64,000 nucleotides of DNA from Fibrobacter sp. UWB2 (GTDB lineage Bacteria; Fibrobacterota; Fibrobacteria; Fibrobacterales; Fibrobacteraceae), in contig NZ_MWQK01000007.1 of the NCBI RefSeq assembly GCF_002210425.1, forward strand, positions 146,460 through 210,459, read 5' to 3'. Positions 52,641 to 63,978 of the stretch are shown here, in pieces. Within the stretch, counting starts at the first letter, position 1. Each line of letters begins with the position of its first letter. The notes under the pieces are model-generated. The model was not told the origin of the DNA. It was given only the letters and a program-made list of their open reading frames with translations, and searched no databases. The position numbers and the translations under genes were made by a program.

Positions 52641-54203
52641 ATGAGAAAAATGTATAAAGTAATTCTGGCTGGAGTGGCTGCTTTTTTGGCTGCATGTTCC
52701 AATGATGCTAGCGTTGATTCGGGTATTTCCGGAGCAACGACAGAGCCAAGCACCTCGCCAAAGGCGGAGCTGACCGAAGAACAGAAAAGTATCTTGGCAA
52801 AGTCGTTCTACACTTTGATAGATTCGACGAAACTTGATTCGTTAAAGGCCATTTTGGGTACTGAAATTACCGAGGATAACTATCGTTATTTTAATATAAT
52901 TCCAATAAGCGTAAAGAATGATCAATTTTTTAGTTATCCGAGTAAGGACGGACGTAAAGTTTGTGATGTCGTGACCTTTTCACAAGAATCAAAACCAAGG
53001 GTTGATCGAAAAGGTGTGTTTCGTGCGATGTCTTATGATGTTCATGGAAGCTATTGTTATTTGAAAAAGATGAAAGGCAATGAAGATTATTGGGCTGAAG
53101 TATGCTCTGGAGAAGAAGATTATGCGTTTGCTCACTCTCACGAAACTTACCGTATGACAAAAATTATTGATGTTGATGGTGTGCCCGTTATTATGAATAC
53201 CATTGGGACAGGTGATTTCAAATCGTTTTTTGGGTATGGCGTCTCTTGTGGCGAATACTTAAAAGAATTCAAGCAGTCTTGCAGCGCATCGAACGGTCTT
53301 TTTTTGGATTTAGGAGATGCTTGTAATATGAATGATTTGAGTTTAGCTTGTGCATCTTTTATTCCTGAAGGTAAAACTCCTGATGAAGTATTGAATTCTT
53401 ATACCGAAGGGTATAAAATTCAGTGCCTTGAGGATTCTATAAAGTACGCTCCATACGATGATGAAAATTATGTCTACCATGACCCTTTTTCTGATAGCTT
53501 GTATAAAGATAGTGTGAGTAGGATTAGCGAATTGGTTTATGAATGGAAAAAGGCTCAAAAACACTCCATGTATGCTTATAGATGGCAATTTTCTATAGTC
53601 GATAGTACAGTAGGGGTAGAAGGTGAGTGGAATCAATATTATTATCAAGAAAGTGAAGATGACGAACTTGAACTCAAGCATGCGAATAGCCTAGGCTTCG
53701 CTTATAACACCTTGCCAGATACTAAAATTGCAGATGCTTACCGCAAAGAAGGTGTTTATGTGTTGCCGGATTCTTTAGTGGCTGAATTCTTCCCGACTTT
53801 GGCGACTTATCCGGCTGGAATAGAGAGTTTGAAGTGGTATCCTCCGGAGGTTTTCTACATCATCGTCTTGAAAGATGTTGGGGCAAAGGGACACTTGGTG
53901 ACAAATTATGATGCAGATGGAATCTATGTGACGGATATCGTGAAAAGTGGAAATTGCCCTGAAGATACAACGGTCCACTATTCGATGATATTGTTGGCGG
54001 ATTCTCCCGACTGGAATGTCTTAGATCGCTCCATTGTTAAAACGACTTATGTGAGCGACAACTGGAATTGTGACAAGCCGGAAACTCTTGAGAAAATAGA
54101 ACCGTATGGAGAATGGACTTTTTCGAATGAGCCGTACTATTATATCGATTGGCTTGAGTTGTTTGAACCTGATAGATATATAGAACTTTTTGGCAAAGAC
54201 TAG
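52641..54203 (+). CDS. lipoprotein of unknown function, paired with a TIGR02147 regulator
   Basis: The 520-residue product starts MRKMYKVILAGVAAFLAACS, with lipobox and Cys19. The mature part is rich in Tyr, Asp and Glu, with several Cys (for example SYCYLKK, EVCSGEED, VSCGEY, KQSCSA) that could form disulfides. It has no domain I recognise. Codon use is more AT-rich than its neighbours and close to that of the defence island. It is co-transcribed with the regulator. It ends about 57 bases before icd. Confidence 0.72.
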   Translation: MRKMYKVILAGVAAFLAACSNDASVDSGISGATTEPSTSPKAELTEEQKSILAKSFYTLIDSTKLDSLKAILGTEITEDNYRYFNIIPISVKNDQFFSYPSKDGRKVCDVVTFSQESKPRVDRKGVFRAMSYDVHGSYCYLKKMKGNEDYWAEVCSGEEDYAFAHSHETYRMTKIIDVDGVPVIMNTIGTGDFKSFFGYGVSCGEYLKEFKQSCSASNGLFLDLGDACNMNDLSLACASFIPEGKTPDEVLNSYTEGYKIQCLEDSIKYAPYDDENYVYHDPFSDSLYKDSVSRISELVYEWKKAQKHSMYAYRWQFSIVDSTVGVEGEWNQYYYQESEDDELELKHANSLGFAYNTLPDTKIADAYRKEGVYVLPDSLVAEFFPTLATYPAGIESLKWYPPEVFYIIVLKDVGAKGHLVTNYDADGIYVTDIVKSGNCPEDTTVHYSMILLADSPDWNVLDRSIVKTTYVSDNWNCDKPETLEKIEPYGEWTFSNEPYYYIDWLELFEPDRYIELFGKD

Positions 54204-54254
54204 CCCATTTCCAAGATATAGAACTTAACTTTCATGAGCTATTTTCTATCTTAG

Positions 54255-56489
<2,235 letters not shown>

Positions 56490-56506
56490 AATGTCACCTC
56501 GGACTT

Positions 56507-56535
56507 TGTCATCCTGGAGCGTAGCGATAGGATCC
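56507..56535 (+). repeat. dispersed TGTCATCCTGGAGCG repeat
   Basis: TGTCATCCTGGAGCGTAGCG is followed by ATAGGATCC. It is nearly identical to 19673-19701. Confidence 0.6.
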
Positions 56536-56543
56536 AAGGCATT

Positions 56544-56584
56544 AAAAAAGGAGTGTCGCAGAAATGCGCACTCCTTTTTTTTTT
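56544..56584. terminator. bidirectional terminator between icd and the OLD-family gene
   Basis: AAAAAGGAGTG and CACTCCTTTTT with an inner TCGCA/TGCG(C) pair form a strong hairpin flanked by A- and T-runs. It serves two convergent genes. Confidence 0.85.
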
Positions 56585-56600
56585 GCTTCGCTGTGAATTC

Positions 56601-58379
56601 TTAGAATTGCCCGCGGCTCCCGTTGATAATCCATTGACACAATGCTTCAATGCCATCGTAGTCGGGGAGCGTCTGGATAAAGTTCTTGGACTTGCTGCGT
56701 TCAATAAAATTGCGCCACACCATCTCGTTTTTGCCGTTTAGCCCGAGGTGCTCTTCAATCGCGCCACGTGTCCAGACCCAAATGCCTTGCTCGCAAAGTT
56801 TATTGTGGATATTGCGGATGGGGCGCTCTGCTTCTGGCATAGATGCCATCATTGCGTATGCCGTGGATGCGCTGATATTGCTGTGCTTGTTGACGGGGAG
56901 GCCGTTTACCAATCGCAAATGGTTGTGGCAAGCGAGCTCGCGGAACAAGTTGCGGCATTCCGTAATGTCTGGGTCATTGGCGCTCAAAAATCCGTCGCGG
57001 GTTGCCGTGGTAAATGCGTAGTCCAAATCGACAATCGCACGCACGGGAATGTCCATCGCGCTCAAAACCTGCATACTCTTGCGGGTGTTGCTGACGCCGC
57101 CTTGACGCACGAGCGCACACTTGATGAGCGCAAAAGATTGCCCGGTAATGCGCTCGAAAAGGGCGGGCAGCACTCGCCATTCCGTTTTACCTTCGGTGAG
57201 TAGCACGTAGTCGGCAAACAAAAGTTCATTGCTGTTAGACAAACTAAACAGCATTTGCAACTGGCTCGGTGCATCTTTCACGACTTGGCGAACTGCATCT
57301 TCCATTCGCTTGCGCATGAACGTGCCACGTTCCCTGTTCTTGCGAATCAAGAGAGACGTGCTCACGTCTTCGCTCGTGACCATCTGTGCGGAATGCGTTG
57401 CAAAAACGACTTGATAGCCTTCGTTCGAAAGGTTCTTCAGCGCCACGCGCACGAGTTCCACTGCTTGCGGGTGCAAAAAGAGTTCCGGCGAATCAATCAA
57501 TAAAAGCTTGCGGCTCAGGTAATGATTGTTGTGGTGCTTCTTGATTTCCGCGAGATAGCGGATAAGTGCCATCTGGATGGCGCGTTGCGAACCTGCACCC
57601 ATGCGCGAAATATCGCGTTCAAAACCGTCATCTTCATCAACAACTTTAATCGTTGCGCTCTTGAGGAATGTCTCGAGAGTCGGCACGGGAATGTCGAGCT
57701 CCACGCGAACGCTCGGGAATAGCGGACGTAGTGCCGAGTTGACTTCTTTATCGAAAGCCTTGATTTCTTCGGCCTGGCTGTCGCTTCCGGGGGAGAGCAG
57801 TTCCGTAAACTGCTCGATGACCTGGCTCAATTCGCCACCAAACCTGCGTTCCAGTGGCTTGAAAATCTCGTGCATGAGCTTGGTGTAGGCTTGGTTCCCC
57901 TCAAAATCCCAAATAGCGATGGATTCCGGGAACATGCGATTAAAGGCTGCGGTAAACTTGTCATTGACGCGTACCCAGTCTTTGCCTTTGCGCTTGCCGT
58001 TTGGCGGGCAGAATGCCCAAAATTCAATATTGCCGGGGAGTTCACCTGGGATTCGCTGCACTTTCTTGACGCGGAGCGTTGTCCCCGAGAGGAACGGCTC
58101 TACTTCGGCCGCTTTTTCTTCTCCAAGGCGGTTCAAAACCTGCTCGGTGATGCCTTCAAAAAGCCCCTCCGCTTCTACGGGGTGGTTCGGGTCATCAAAA
58201 TACGAGATGTCCAGCGAAAAATTGGCAAGCAACCAGCGGATTCCCATCAAAATGTTCGTTTTTCCGGCGTTGTTGTAGCCGATAAGGGCGGTAAAATCAC
58301 TAAGCGGAAAAGTCTCGCGCTGGATAGAGCGGAGATTCGAAATCGTAATGCGGGACAATCTAAGTGCTTGCGGCTGCAT
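56601..58379 (-). CDS. OLD-family ATP-dependent endonuclease
   Basis: The 592-residue protein joins an ABC-type ATPase to a C-terminal TOPRIM nuclease domain. The ATPase has Walker A GYNNAGKT (residues 34-41), the RMGAGSQRAIQMALIRYL signature, Walker B LLIDSPELFLHP and a His in VVFATHSAQMV. The TOPRIM part (about 390-490) has LLTEGKTEWRVLPAL and VRAIVDLDYAF. Family members include phage P2 Old and class 1 bacterial OLD nucleases, which cut DNA and can act in phage defence. No UvrD-like partner (as in Gabija) is adjacent, so it is a stand-alone class 1 protein. The target is unknown. Confidence 0.9.
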   Translation of the reverse strand: MQPQALRLSRITISNLRSIQRETFPLSDFTALIGYNNAGKTNILMGIRWLLANFSLDISYFDDPNHPVEAEGLFEGITEQVLNRLGEEKAAEVEPFLSGTTLRVKKVQRIPGELPGNIEFWAFCPPNGKRKGKDWVRVNDKFTAAFNRMFPESIAIWDFEGNQAYTKLMHEIFKPLERRFGGELSQVIEQFTELLSPGSDSQAEEIKAFDKEVNSALRPLFPSVRVELDIPVPTLETFLKSATIKVVDEDDGFERDISRMGAGSQRAIQMALIRYLAEIKKHHNNHYLSRKLLLIDSPELFLHPQAVELVRVALKNLSNEGYQVVFATHSAQMVTSEDVSTSLLIRKNRERGTFMRKRMEDAVRQVVKDAPSQLQMLFSLSNSNELLFADYVLLTEGKTEWRVLPALFERITGQSFALIKCALVRQGGVSNTRKSMQVLSAMDIPVRAIVDLDYAFTTATRDGFLSANDPDITECRNLFRELACHNHLRLVNGLPVNKHSNISASTAYAMMASMPEAERPIRNIHNKLCEQGIWVWTRGAIEEHLGLNGKNEMVWRNFIERSKSKNFIQTLPDYDGIEALCQWIINGSRGQF

Positions 58380-59006
58380 AGCTTGAAACTATAAAAACTT
58401 TTCGAAAAAAGTCGCATTTGGCGCAATTGCAAGCGAAAAAGTGCAAATAAGACCGTATAAATTGGAATGATTGTACGGGAATGACCTCCAAAAGTCTTTT
58501 TTGATGCTAAAAGTACTTCATGCGGGCGGGGCCCCAGCTCAGAGTTGACGCCTACGGCGTCAGCGGCTTCACTCGGTCATGTGCGCCTGCAAGCAGTCGC
58601 CCGCGACTCTCGTTTTGCACGCTACTGCGAAGACAATACCTTGGCCGACGCCTCCATTTTATTGACGATTTATCGTTATCCTTAAATTATGTAACCTCTT
58701 ATCTCGCTTATTGTTATGCATAATATGCCAATGAAACCTTTTTGGAGCTATGGACAATTGCTAGTGTGCCGTGAATGTGGCTGAATGTCTTAAAAAACGA
58801 AAAAACACTTTAGCTGTTGGGGCTAAAGTGTTTCTTTTTGGGGTTAGGAGGAGAACAAAGAGTTCTTGAACATAAAGGTATTTAAAGTTTGGCTCCATAA
58901 TGTGTTTTTCGTCATATTCGCGTTGAAAAGTGTTGTGAACTTCTCAATGGGCTGTTGTAAATTTGCTACAATTAATATTAGGTATGTAAAAAAGAGGTTT
59001 TGTTCA
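58380..59006. other. long intergenic region with GC-rich palindromes
   Basis: No clear gene is seen. The left part is AT-rich and should hold the OLD gene promoter. Bases 58525-58660 are GC-rich, with a GACGCCTACGGCGTC palindrome, and look like a degenerate repeat. A 17-codon frame at 58731-58784 resembles a zinc-ribbon start, and a terminator follows at 58802-58838. The AT-rich end before 59007 probably holds the promoter of the next gene. Confidence 0.5.
58802..58838 (+). terminator. rho-independent terminator-like hairpin
   Basis: AAACACTTTAGC pairs perfectly with GCTAAAGTGTTT around TGTTGGG, followed by CTTTTT. No clear upstream gene explains it, apart from the 17-codon frame at 58731. 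Confidence 0.7.
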
Positions 59007-60062
59007 GTGTCAAACTTTGATAACGAAAAGGGTTTTATTGCTAAATTTTCGGGCATGAAGAAATACGCTGCTCCAGTTGTTCTTTTTGTCTTGGCTTGCG
59101 CCTTAATAGTTTACCTCAAGGTTGATTTTTCTGGATCGTCCTCTTCGTTTGACGTTAGCCGATACATGCAGACGCGAGGGAAGATTGATTCCTTGGAAGT
59201 GGCGCTTTGGAATGCCCAGGGCGATGTCAATGCTCAGGTGAAAATTCGCGATGAGCTTGCCAATGCCTGGGAAGATCTTTCGACGATGCGTACGAATACC
59301 GCTGATGAAGCCGAATCTCCTGAAGAAAATGTGGGCGGGTTCTCTGGTGGCGTATGGCTCTGGATTATCGGTGGTACGCTTGCCGTGCTCCTTTGCTCCG
59401 TAGTTCTTGTTCTTGTGCTCATCCATCGCAGAAAAGTTGTTGAAACTCGCATGATGGAAGCTCTTGCAAAATCGAGAGAAACTGGGGAAATGCCTTCTGT
59501 GGATGATACGGAAACGGTCCTTACGCCGCGTGTCCATGCTCCTAAGAAGTCTATTATCGATGAAGCCGAAGAATTTGCTGCCAAGCGTCGTGAGACGATG
59601 GAACTCCAGACGAAGGCTGCCGCAAGTGCAAATCCTGTCGACCAGACTGCAACTGATGTGAACGCATCCGGCGTGAATGCTACGAAGGCCGCTTTTGAAG
59701 ATGAACATGGCGTTCCTGAAAATCGCATTTTGACATCTCCGTTCAACGGTAGAACCGTTCTCCGCCCGACGGCGAGAGAACGCATTACGTCTGCTATGCA
59801 GTCTCTTTCCGATGTGTTGCATCATGACCGCACCAAGGTGAAACCTGCTGCTCCGGCGGCAGCACCAAAGCCTGATGTCGTTGCAACGGCTGTTGCTCAT
59901 CCGCTTGAAATGAACCGCTTTGACCGTGAATCTTCGGTGAACAGCAAGATTTTGCAGATGTCTCGCAGAGGCTTCCCAGCTTCGGCAATCGCTTCGAAGC
60001 TTAAGATTCCTCAGGCTAAGGTCGAGGCTGTTATCAAGGAAGCTGTAGAAGCAGGTAACTAA
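59007..60062 (+). CDS. two-span membrane protein with HTH-like C-terminus
   Basis: The 351-residue protein has membrane spans at about 21-38 and 115-139, joined by a periplasmic helical part, and a long Ala/Glu/Lys-rich cytoplasmic tail. The tail ends in a short helix-turn-helix-like piece (RRGFPASAIASKLKIPQAKV) that looks like a small DNA- or protein-binding element. I chose the GTG at 59007 because AGAGG lies upstream. A TTG at 58866, after a strong GGAGGAG, would add 47 residues of doubtful sequence, and ATG 59055 is another option. The stop shares one base with the start of truA. Function unknown. Confidence 0.65.
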   Translation: MSNFDNEKGFIAKFSGMKKYAAPVVLFVLACALIVYLKVDFSGSSSSFDVSRYMQTRGKIDSLEVALWNAQGDVNAQVKIRDELANAWEDLSTMRTNTADEAESPEENVGGFSGGVWLWIIGGTLAVLLCSVVLVLVLIHRRKVVETRMMEALAKSRETGEMPSVDDTETVLTPRVHAPKKSIIDEAEEFAAKRRETMELQTKAAASANPVDQTATDVNASGVNATKAAFEDEHGVPENRILTSPFNGRTVLRPTARERITSAMQSLSDVLHHDRTKVKPAAPAAAPKPDVVATAVAHPLEMNRFDRESSVNSKILQMSRRGFPASAIASKLKIPQAKVEAVIKEAVEAGN

Positions 60063-60814
60063 TGCGTTACCGCTTTCGTTGCGAATATCTAGGCAGCGCC
60101 TTTTACGGTTGGCAAGAACAAAATTGTGGCGGCAAGCTCCGCTTTGTAACCGTGCAGTCAACGCTCGAAGAGGCGTTGTCTACGGCGTTACGTGCGCCCA
60201 TCCGCGTGGTGGGGTCGGGCCGAACCGATACGGGCGTTCATGCCCGAGGCCAGTGTGTCCACTTTGATTTTGATGGCGAACTTGACCCAGTAAAAGTCGT
60301 GCGTTCTGTGAACGGGCTTACTAAGCGCTTGATTCGAATCCGCGATTTACAGCCTTGTGCTCCAGATTTCAATGCCCGTTACGATGCCGTTTTACGTTAT
60401 TACCAGTACACGATTTTTACGCGCCCGGTGGCGCTGATGCGTGACTTTGGCTGGGAGTGCGGCTCGCTGAATTTGGATATCGAGGCGATGGGCCGTGAGG
60501 CCCAGTCTTTCCTTGGCGAACACGATTTTATTGATTTTTGCATCCCGCGTAACGATGGAAAATCGACGCTTTGCACGTTGAGCGAGTTCCGCTTGGAACG
60601 CTTGAACGACTGGAGCTGCATGTTCCACATTAAAGGGAACCGCTTCTTGCACCGTCAGGTGCGTGCGATGGTCGGGACGCTTTTTGATGTTGGTCGAGGC
60701 CGCTATCCCGAGGGGACGGTCAACCAGATTTTTGAGAAAAATTTCAAAGGCGAACGCACGTGGGCGCCCCCGCAGGGGCTCGTGCTCGAAAACGTGGAAT
60801 ATAAGGATTATTAA
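60062..60814 (+). CDS. truA: tRNA pseudouridine synthase A
   Basis: TruA makes pseudouridine at positions 38-40 of tRNA. The 250-residue protein has YLGSAFYGWQEQ near the start, the active-site motif GSGRTDTGVHARGQCVHFD with the catalytic Asp, and FLHRQVRAMVGTLFDVGRG near the end. It begins on the last base of the preceding stop codon, so it is coupled to it. It converges on pdxJ, with a palindrome covering both stop codons. Confidence 0.95.
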   Translation: MRYRFRCEYLGSAFYGWQEQNCGGKLRFVTVQSTLEEALSTALRAPIRVVGSGRTDTGVHARGQCVHFDFDGELDPVKVVRSVNGLTKRLIRIRDLQPCAPDFNARYDAVLRYYQYTIFTRPVALMRDFGWECGSLNLDIEAMGREAQSFLGEHDFIDFCIPRNDGKSTLCTLSEFRLERLNDWSCMFHIKGNRFLHRQVRAMVGTLFDVGRGRYPEGTVNQIFEKNFKGERTWAPPQGLVLENVEYKDY

Positions 60815-60821
60815 TCCTTAT
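60801..60821. repeat. palindrome over the truA and pdxJ stop codons
   Basis: ATAAGGATTA and TAATCCTTAT flank a single T and span both convergent stop codons. It lacks a GC core or T-run, so it is a weak bidirectional stop signal at best. Confidence 0.5.
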
Positions 60822-61546
60822 CCGCGAATGGCTTCGATCATTTCTTTTACAGCGCGTTCCATGCCAACGAGTGCGGCACGGCTCACGATGCTGTGACCGA
60901 TGATGATTTCATCAATGCCGTCAATTTGAGCGACTGCCTCTACGTTTCTGTAGTTGAGTCCACGACCAGCGAGTACGTTCAAGCCATACTTGTGGGCAAG
61001 AACCGTCATATCCTGTAAAGCAGAAATTTCACGATCGACTTCTTCGCGGCTGCCGAGTTCAAATGCGGTTGCGTATTTGCCAGTGTTGAATTCCACATAG
61101 TTTGCGCCGACCTTCTTGGCTGCCTTGACCTGTTCTGTTTCGGCGTCGATGAACACGCTCACCTGGATGTCGTTGTTCCTAAGCGTCATGATGTATTTTG
61201 CAAGTTCATCGATCTTAGCAGAAACGTTCAAGCCGTCTTCTGTCGAAAGCTCGGTGTGGACTTCCGGCACGAGCGTCACCATGTCCGGCTGGCGGTTGAT
61301 GGCGAACTGCACCATGGCCTGCGTCGGTGCCATTTCCAAATTCAACTTTGTGGTGACCGTTCCGCGGAGGAGCCTGATGTCGCGGTCCTGAATGTGGCGC
61401 TTGTCTTCACGGAGGTGGGCGGTAATTCCATTGCAACCGGCGAGTTCGGCAATCATGGCCGCTGCGACCGGATCGGGTTCCTTGCCTTTACGGGCTTCAC
61501 GGATTGTTGCAATATGGTCCACGTTTACACCGAGTTTGATAGACAT
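60818..61546 (-). CDS. pdxJ: pyridoxine 5'-phosphate synthase
   Basis: PdxJ condenses 1-deoxyxylulose 5-phosphate with 3-amino-2-oxopropyl phosphate to pyridoxine 5'-phosphate. The 242-residue protein has KLGVNVDHIATIREARKG at the start, HLREDKRHIQDRDI near residue 45, VSVFIDAE near 130, and GLNVLAGRGLNYRNV near the end, all typical. It follows the polysaccharide-deacetylase-like gene on the same strand by 8 bases and converges on truA. Confidence 0.96.
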   Translation of the reverse strand: MSIKLGVNVDHIATIREARKGKEPDPVAAAMIAELAGCNGITAHLREDKRHIQDRDIRLLRGTVTTKLNLEMAPTQAMVQFAINRQPDMVTLVPEVHTELSTEDGLNVSAKIDELAKYIMTLRNNDIQVSVFIDAETEQVKAAKKVGANYVEFNTGKYATAFELGSREEVDREISALQDMTVLAHKYGLNVLAGRGLNYRNVEAVAQIDGIDEIIIGHSIVSRAALVGMERAVKEMIEAIRG

Positions 61547-61554
61547 AGGATCTC

Positions 61555-62664
61555 CTATTTAGAATTGAATAAAGTTGAAAGGTCTACGAGGGTTGTTCCT
61601 TGCTTGGCGGCTTTCTTGGAAATATCCTCAATTTTAGACAAATTTTGTTCTGTTAGCGGGATGATCATTACAGATGTTCCGCTTTTGGGTGCTTCCCTGA
61701 GTTTTTGGTGGACATAGTCTTCGATTGAGCTATTGTCCGGATTGTACGGGAACGCAATTTTACATGTGATTTCAAGGTCCTTGCATGTTTGCGGAACGAC
61801 GGTTCTGTCTTCCATGGACAAGTCCAAAAACCACATGTTCCTTTTTTCTGTCGGCTTAAGAATGGCCTGCAAAAGTTGTTTGTGCTTTACAGCCTGTTCT
61901 CCATAGCGTGTCGCAATGCCCGCTGCGCTTGGGAGAACTTCTTTTGCCGCATTGATAGTCTCTTCGATTTGTTCGGCCGTGTGGTGGATGCGGAGCGGAC
62001 GCAATTTGTTGTGAACCTTGTTTAGCTTAGTCGATTCCATGGTAAGCCAAAGGACAATTTCCTTGTTGCGGATTTTGTCGAGGCTTTTGTAGAAATCTTC
62101 ATTTAGACCAAATGGCGGGATTAACAGATTGAACGGAAAATCAAAGCTGTTTAGTTTTGCAATGATTTCCGGAGAGAGGTTGGTTGTTTGGAATGCAATC
62201 GACATGAGCGATGCATTGTTCATGAAAATGTTGTCTGAAATCTGAAATGTCAGCTTGAGTGAATCGCCCTTGGGGGTCAATATATCGACCATTGCAGACT
62301 GGTAGGCGTTCGGGTTTTCGTTGAGCTCTTCCATCAAAAGAACGGTGCCGCCGTGGCTCTGGATGAATTTCTGAGCTTGCAAAAGATAGACTACAATTGT
62401 CTTTCCGCGGGCTAGCGTCCAGATGGTGCGCTTGGAACGTTTGGAGTAACTAGACGAGATTATCTTCATCTCGTCCTGCAATCTTTTTTCAAATGGAATG
62501 GTATCGTTTACAACGGGGGCGGTTTCAGGTTCCCGCATACCCGTGGTCTCCTCGATTTTTTCGAGAATTTGCTGCGCTTTCTCCTGGTTGTTCAAAAAGA
62601 CGGACAAACCAGCGAAAATCCCCAGTGCTAAAAAAAGAGCGACAATGTGTTTAAGCTTTATCAT
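61555..62664 (-). CDS. divergent polysaccharide deacetylase family protein
   Basis: The 369-residue protein has an N-terminal signal anchor (about 5-22, HIVALFLALGIFAGLSVFL) and a helical stretch, then a domain matching the divergent polysaccharide deacetylase family (YibQ-like). Its parts are FPFNLLIPPFGLNEDFYKSL near residue 180, LWLTMESTKLN, SAAGIATRYGEQAV, MWFLDLSMEDRTVV and PLTEQNLSKIEDI. The active-site His and Asp pattern is weakly kept. It lies in the same unit as pdxJ and is divergent from miaA, with 30 bases between the starts. Confidence 0.75.
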   Translation of the reverse strand: MIKLKHIVALFLALGIFAGLSVFLNNQEKAQQILEKIEETTGMREPETAPVVNDTIPFEKRLQDEMKIISSSYSKRSKRTIWTLARGKTIVVYLLQAQKFIQSHGGTVLLMEELNENPNAYQSAMVDILTPKGDSLKLTFQISDNIFMNNASLMSIAFQTTNLSPEIIAKLNSFDFPFNLLIPPFGLNEDFYKSLDKIRNKEIVLWLTMESTKLNKVHNKLRPLRIHHTAEQIEETINAAKEVLPSAAGIATRYGEQAVKHKQLLQAILKPTEKRNMWFLDLSMEDRTVVPQTCKDLEITCKIAFPYNPDNSSIEDYVHQKLREAPKSGTSVMIIPLTEQNLSKIEDISKKAAKQGTTLVDLSTLFNSK

Positions 62665-62694
62665 TTCACCTGTAAATATAACTACATTGGGCGC

Positions 62695-63594
62695 ATGCCT
62701 ATTCTATTTGCACTTGTTGGAGCTACTGGTGTTGGCAAGTCTCGCCTTTCACTGGAACTGGCGGAACGCTTTAATGCCGAAATTATCGGTGTAGATTCTC
62801 GTCAAATCTACAAGGGCTTTGCTATCGGGACTGCTCAGCCCTCTTTAGAGGATATGGCTCGGGTCCATCATCATCTGGTTGATTTTCTTGATCCCCGGCT
62901 GGTGTTTTCTGCGGGTGACTTTTGTGCGAATGTGAAAAAGCTTTTAGCCGATAACCCTGGTCGAAATTATATCTTGGTGGGGGGCACAGGACTTTATCTT
63001 CAATCCTTGATGCTTGGACTCCCTCAGATTCCTAAAATTGATGAATCTGTGCGCAAGTCTTTTGAAGATGATGTCGCTAAGTTTGGAAGTAAAACTTTAT
63101 ACGAAAAAGCGAAGCTTGCGGACCCCGAAGCGATGGAAAAGGTTGAACCGAACAATGTCCAGCGCATTATCCGGATTTTAGAAGTTTTTCAGCTGACTGG
63201 TCGTAAGCTTTCGGAATGGCAAAAGGAACGTGAAGGCGGTATTGGTGAATTGCCTGTGTTCTGGCTGAACCGTAGTCGCGAAAATCTTTATGCGAGGATC
63301 GATGCACGCGTGGACCAGATGATGGCTGACGGTTGGCTTGATGAAATTCATAAACTTGCTAAAACAGTGCCGTTAGAAGCCCCTGCATGGCAGAGCCTCG
63401 GCTATAAAGAACTTTTGTGTGCAAAAGACGGCAATCAAGTGCAATCGGTCCTCGAAGAAGTTAAGCGAAAAACGCGAAATTACGCAAAACGACAGTTGAC
63501 GTGGTTCCGTTGGCAGGTGAAATCGACTGAAGTGGACTTGGATACTTGTACGAACCCTTTGGAATATATCCATAATAGGATAGTTGCTCCTTAA
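62695..63594 (+). CDS. miaA: tRNA dimethylallyltransferase
   Basis: MiaA prenylates A37 of tRNAs that read codons starting with U. The 299-residue protein has the P-loop VGATGVGKSRLSLELA near residue 10, VDSRQIYKGFAIGTAQPS, HHLVDFLDP, YILVGGTGLYLQ and AWQSLGYKEL. I moved the start to ATG 62695; the longer frame from 62647 begins inside the divergent gene and gives no family match. A terminator-like hairpin follows at 63647-63672. Confidence 0.96.
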   Translation: MPILFALVGATGVGKSRLSLELAERFNAEIIGVDSRQIYKGFAIGTAQPSLEDMARVHHHLVDFLDPRLVFSAGDFCANVKKLLADNPGRNYILVGGTGLYLQSLMLGLPQIPKIDESVRKSFEDDVAKFGSKTLYEKAKLADPEAMEKVEPNNVQRIIRILEVFQLTGRKLSEWQKEREGGIGELPVFWLNRSRENLYARIDARVDQMMADGWLDEIHKLAKTVPLEAPAWQSLGYKELLCAKDGNQVQSVLEEVKRKTRNYAKRQLTWFRWQVKSTEVDLDTCTNPLEYIHNRIVAP

Positions 63595-63646
63595 AAGGGG
63601 CATTTTTAGGACTCTCTGAAAAATTTTTCTCCAAAAATTGGACTTG

Positions 63647-63672
63647 AAAAGGGCAAATTGCCCTTTTTCTTT
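63647..63672 (+). terminator. terminator after miaA
   Basis: AAAAGGGCA pairs with TGCCCTTTT around AAT, followed by a T-rich tract. Confidence 0.75.
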
Positions 63673-63788
63673 TGGGGTGCCCTTAAAAAAGTGGTGAATA
63701 GAATGTGAATATCATGATGTAGAACCGGAAGACAACCCGTTTTTATCGAAAAAAGTGAAAAAAAGTGATTTTTTTTGCCAATGACCCC

Positions 63789-63816
63789 TTGTTTTTATTC
63801 CTGAAAATTCTATAAT
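63789..63816 (+). promoter_or_regulatory. probable rRNA operon promoter
   Basis: TTGTTT at 63789-63794 and a perfect TATAAT at 63811-63816 are 16 bases apart, about 160 bases before the 16S gene. An AT-rich stretch (63755-63785) upstream could be an UP element. Confidence 0.65.
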
Positions 63817-63978
63817 TGGTCTCACCCTCGAACGGGTCACCCAAAACGACCTGAACGAGAGACGAAAGCCCGCGAGACTTTCGGGAAGATTGAAGGAATC
63901 GGAGATGTGCTTAGTGACGGCCCAAGAAAATTTCTTGGAAGTCAAATTTACGAAAAACAGGACAGACTATTTTAAAAA

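Larger units (their letters stand above)
63595..63978 (+). other. miaA terminator, rRNA promoter and leader region
   Basis: No protein gene is visible. The left end has a terminator (63647-63672). A promoter at 63789-63816 and a leader of about 150 bases precede the 16S gene. The leader has a GC-rich CCCG/CGGG hairpin near 63870-63885. I cannot place boxA or boxB reliably. Confidence 0.55.

Noticed and set aside
58525..58660. GC-rich stretch as a possible gene
   Set aside because: It contains small palindromes and no open frame with coding character. It looks like degraded repeat sequence.
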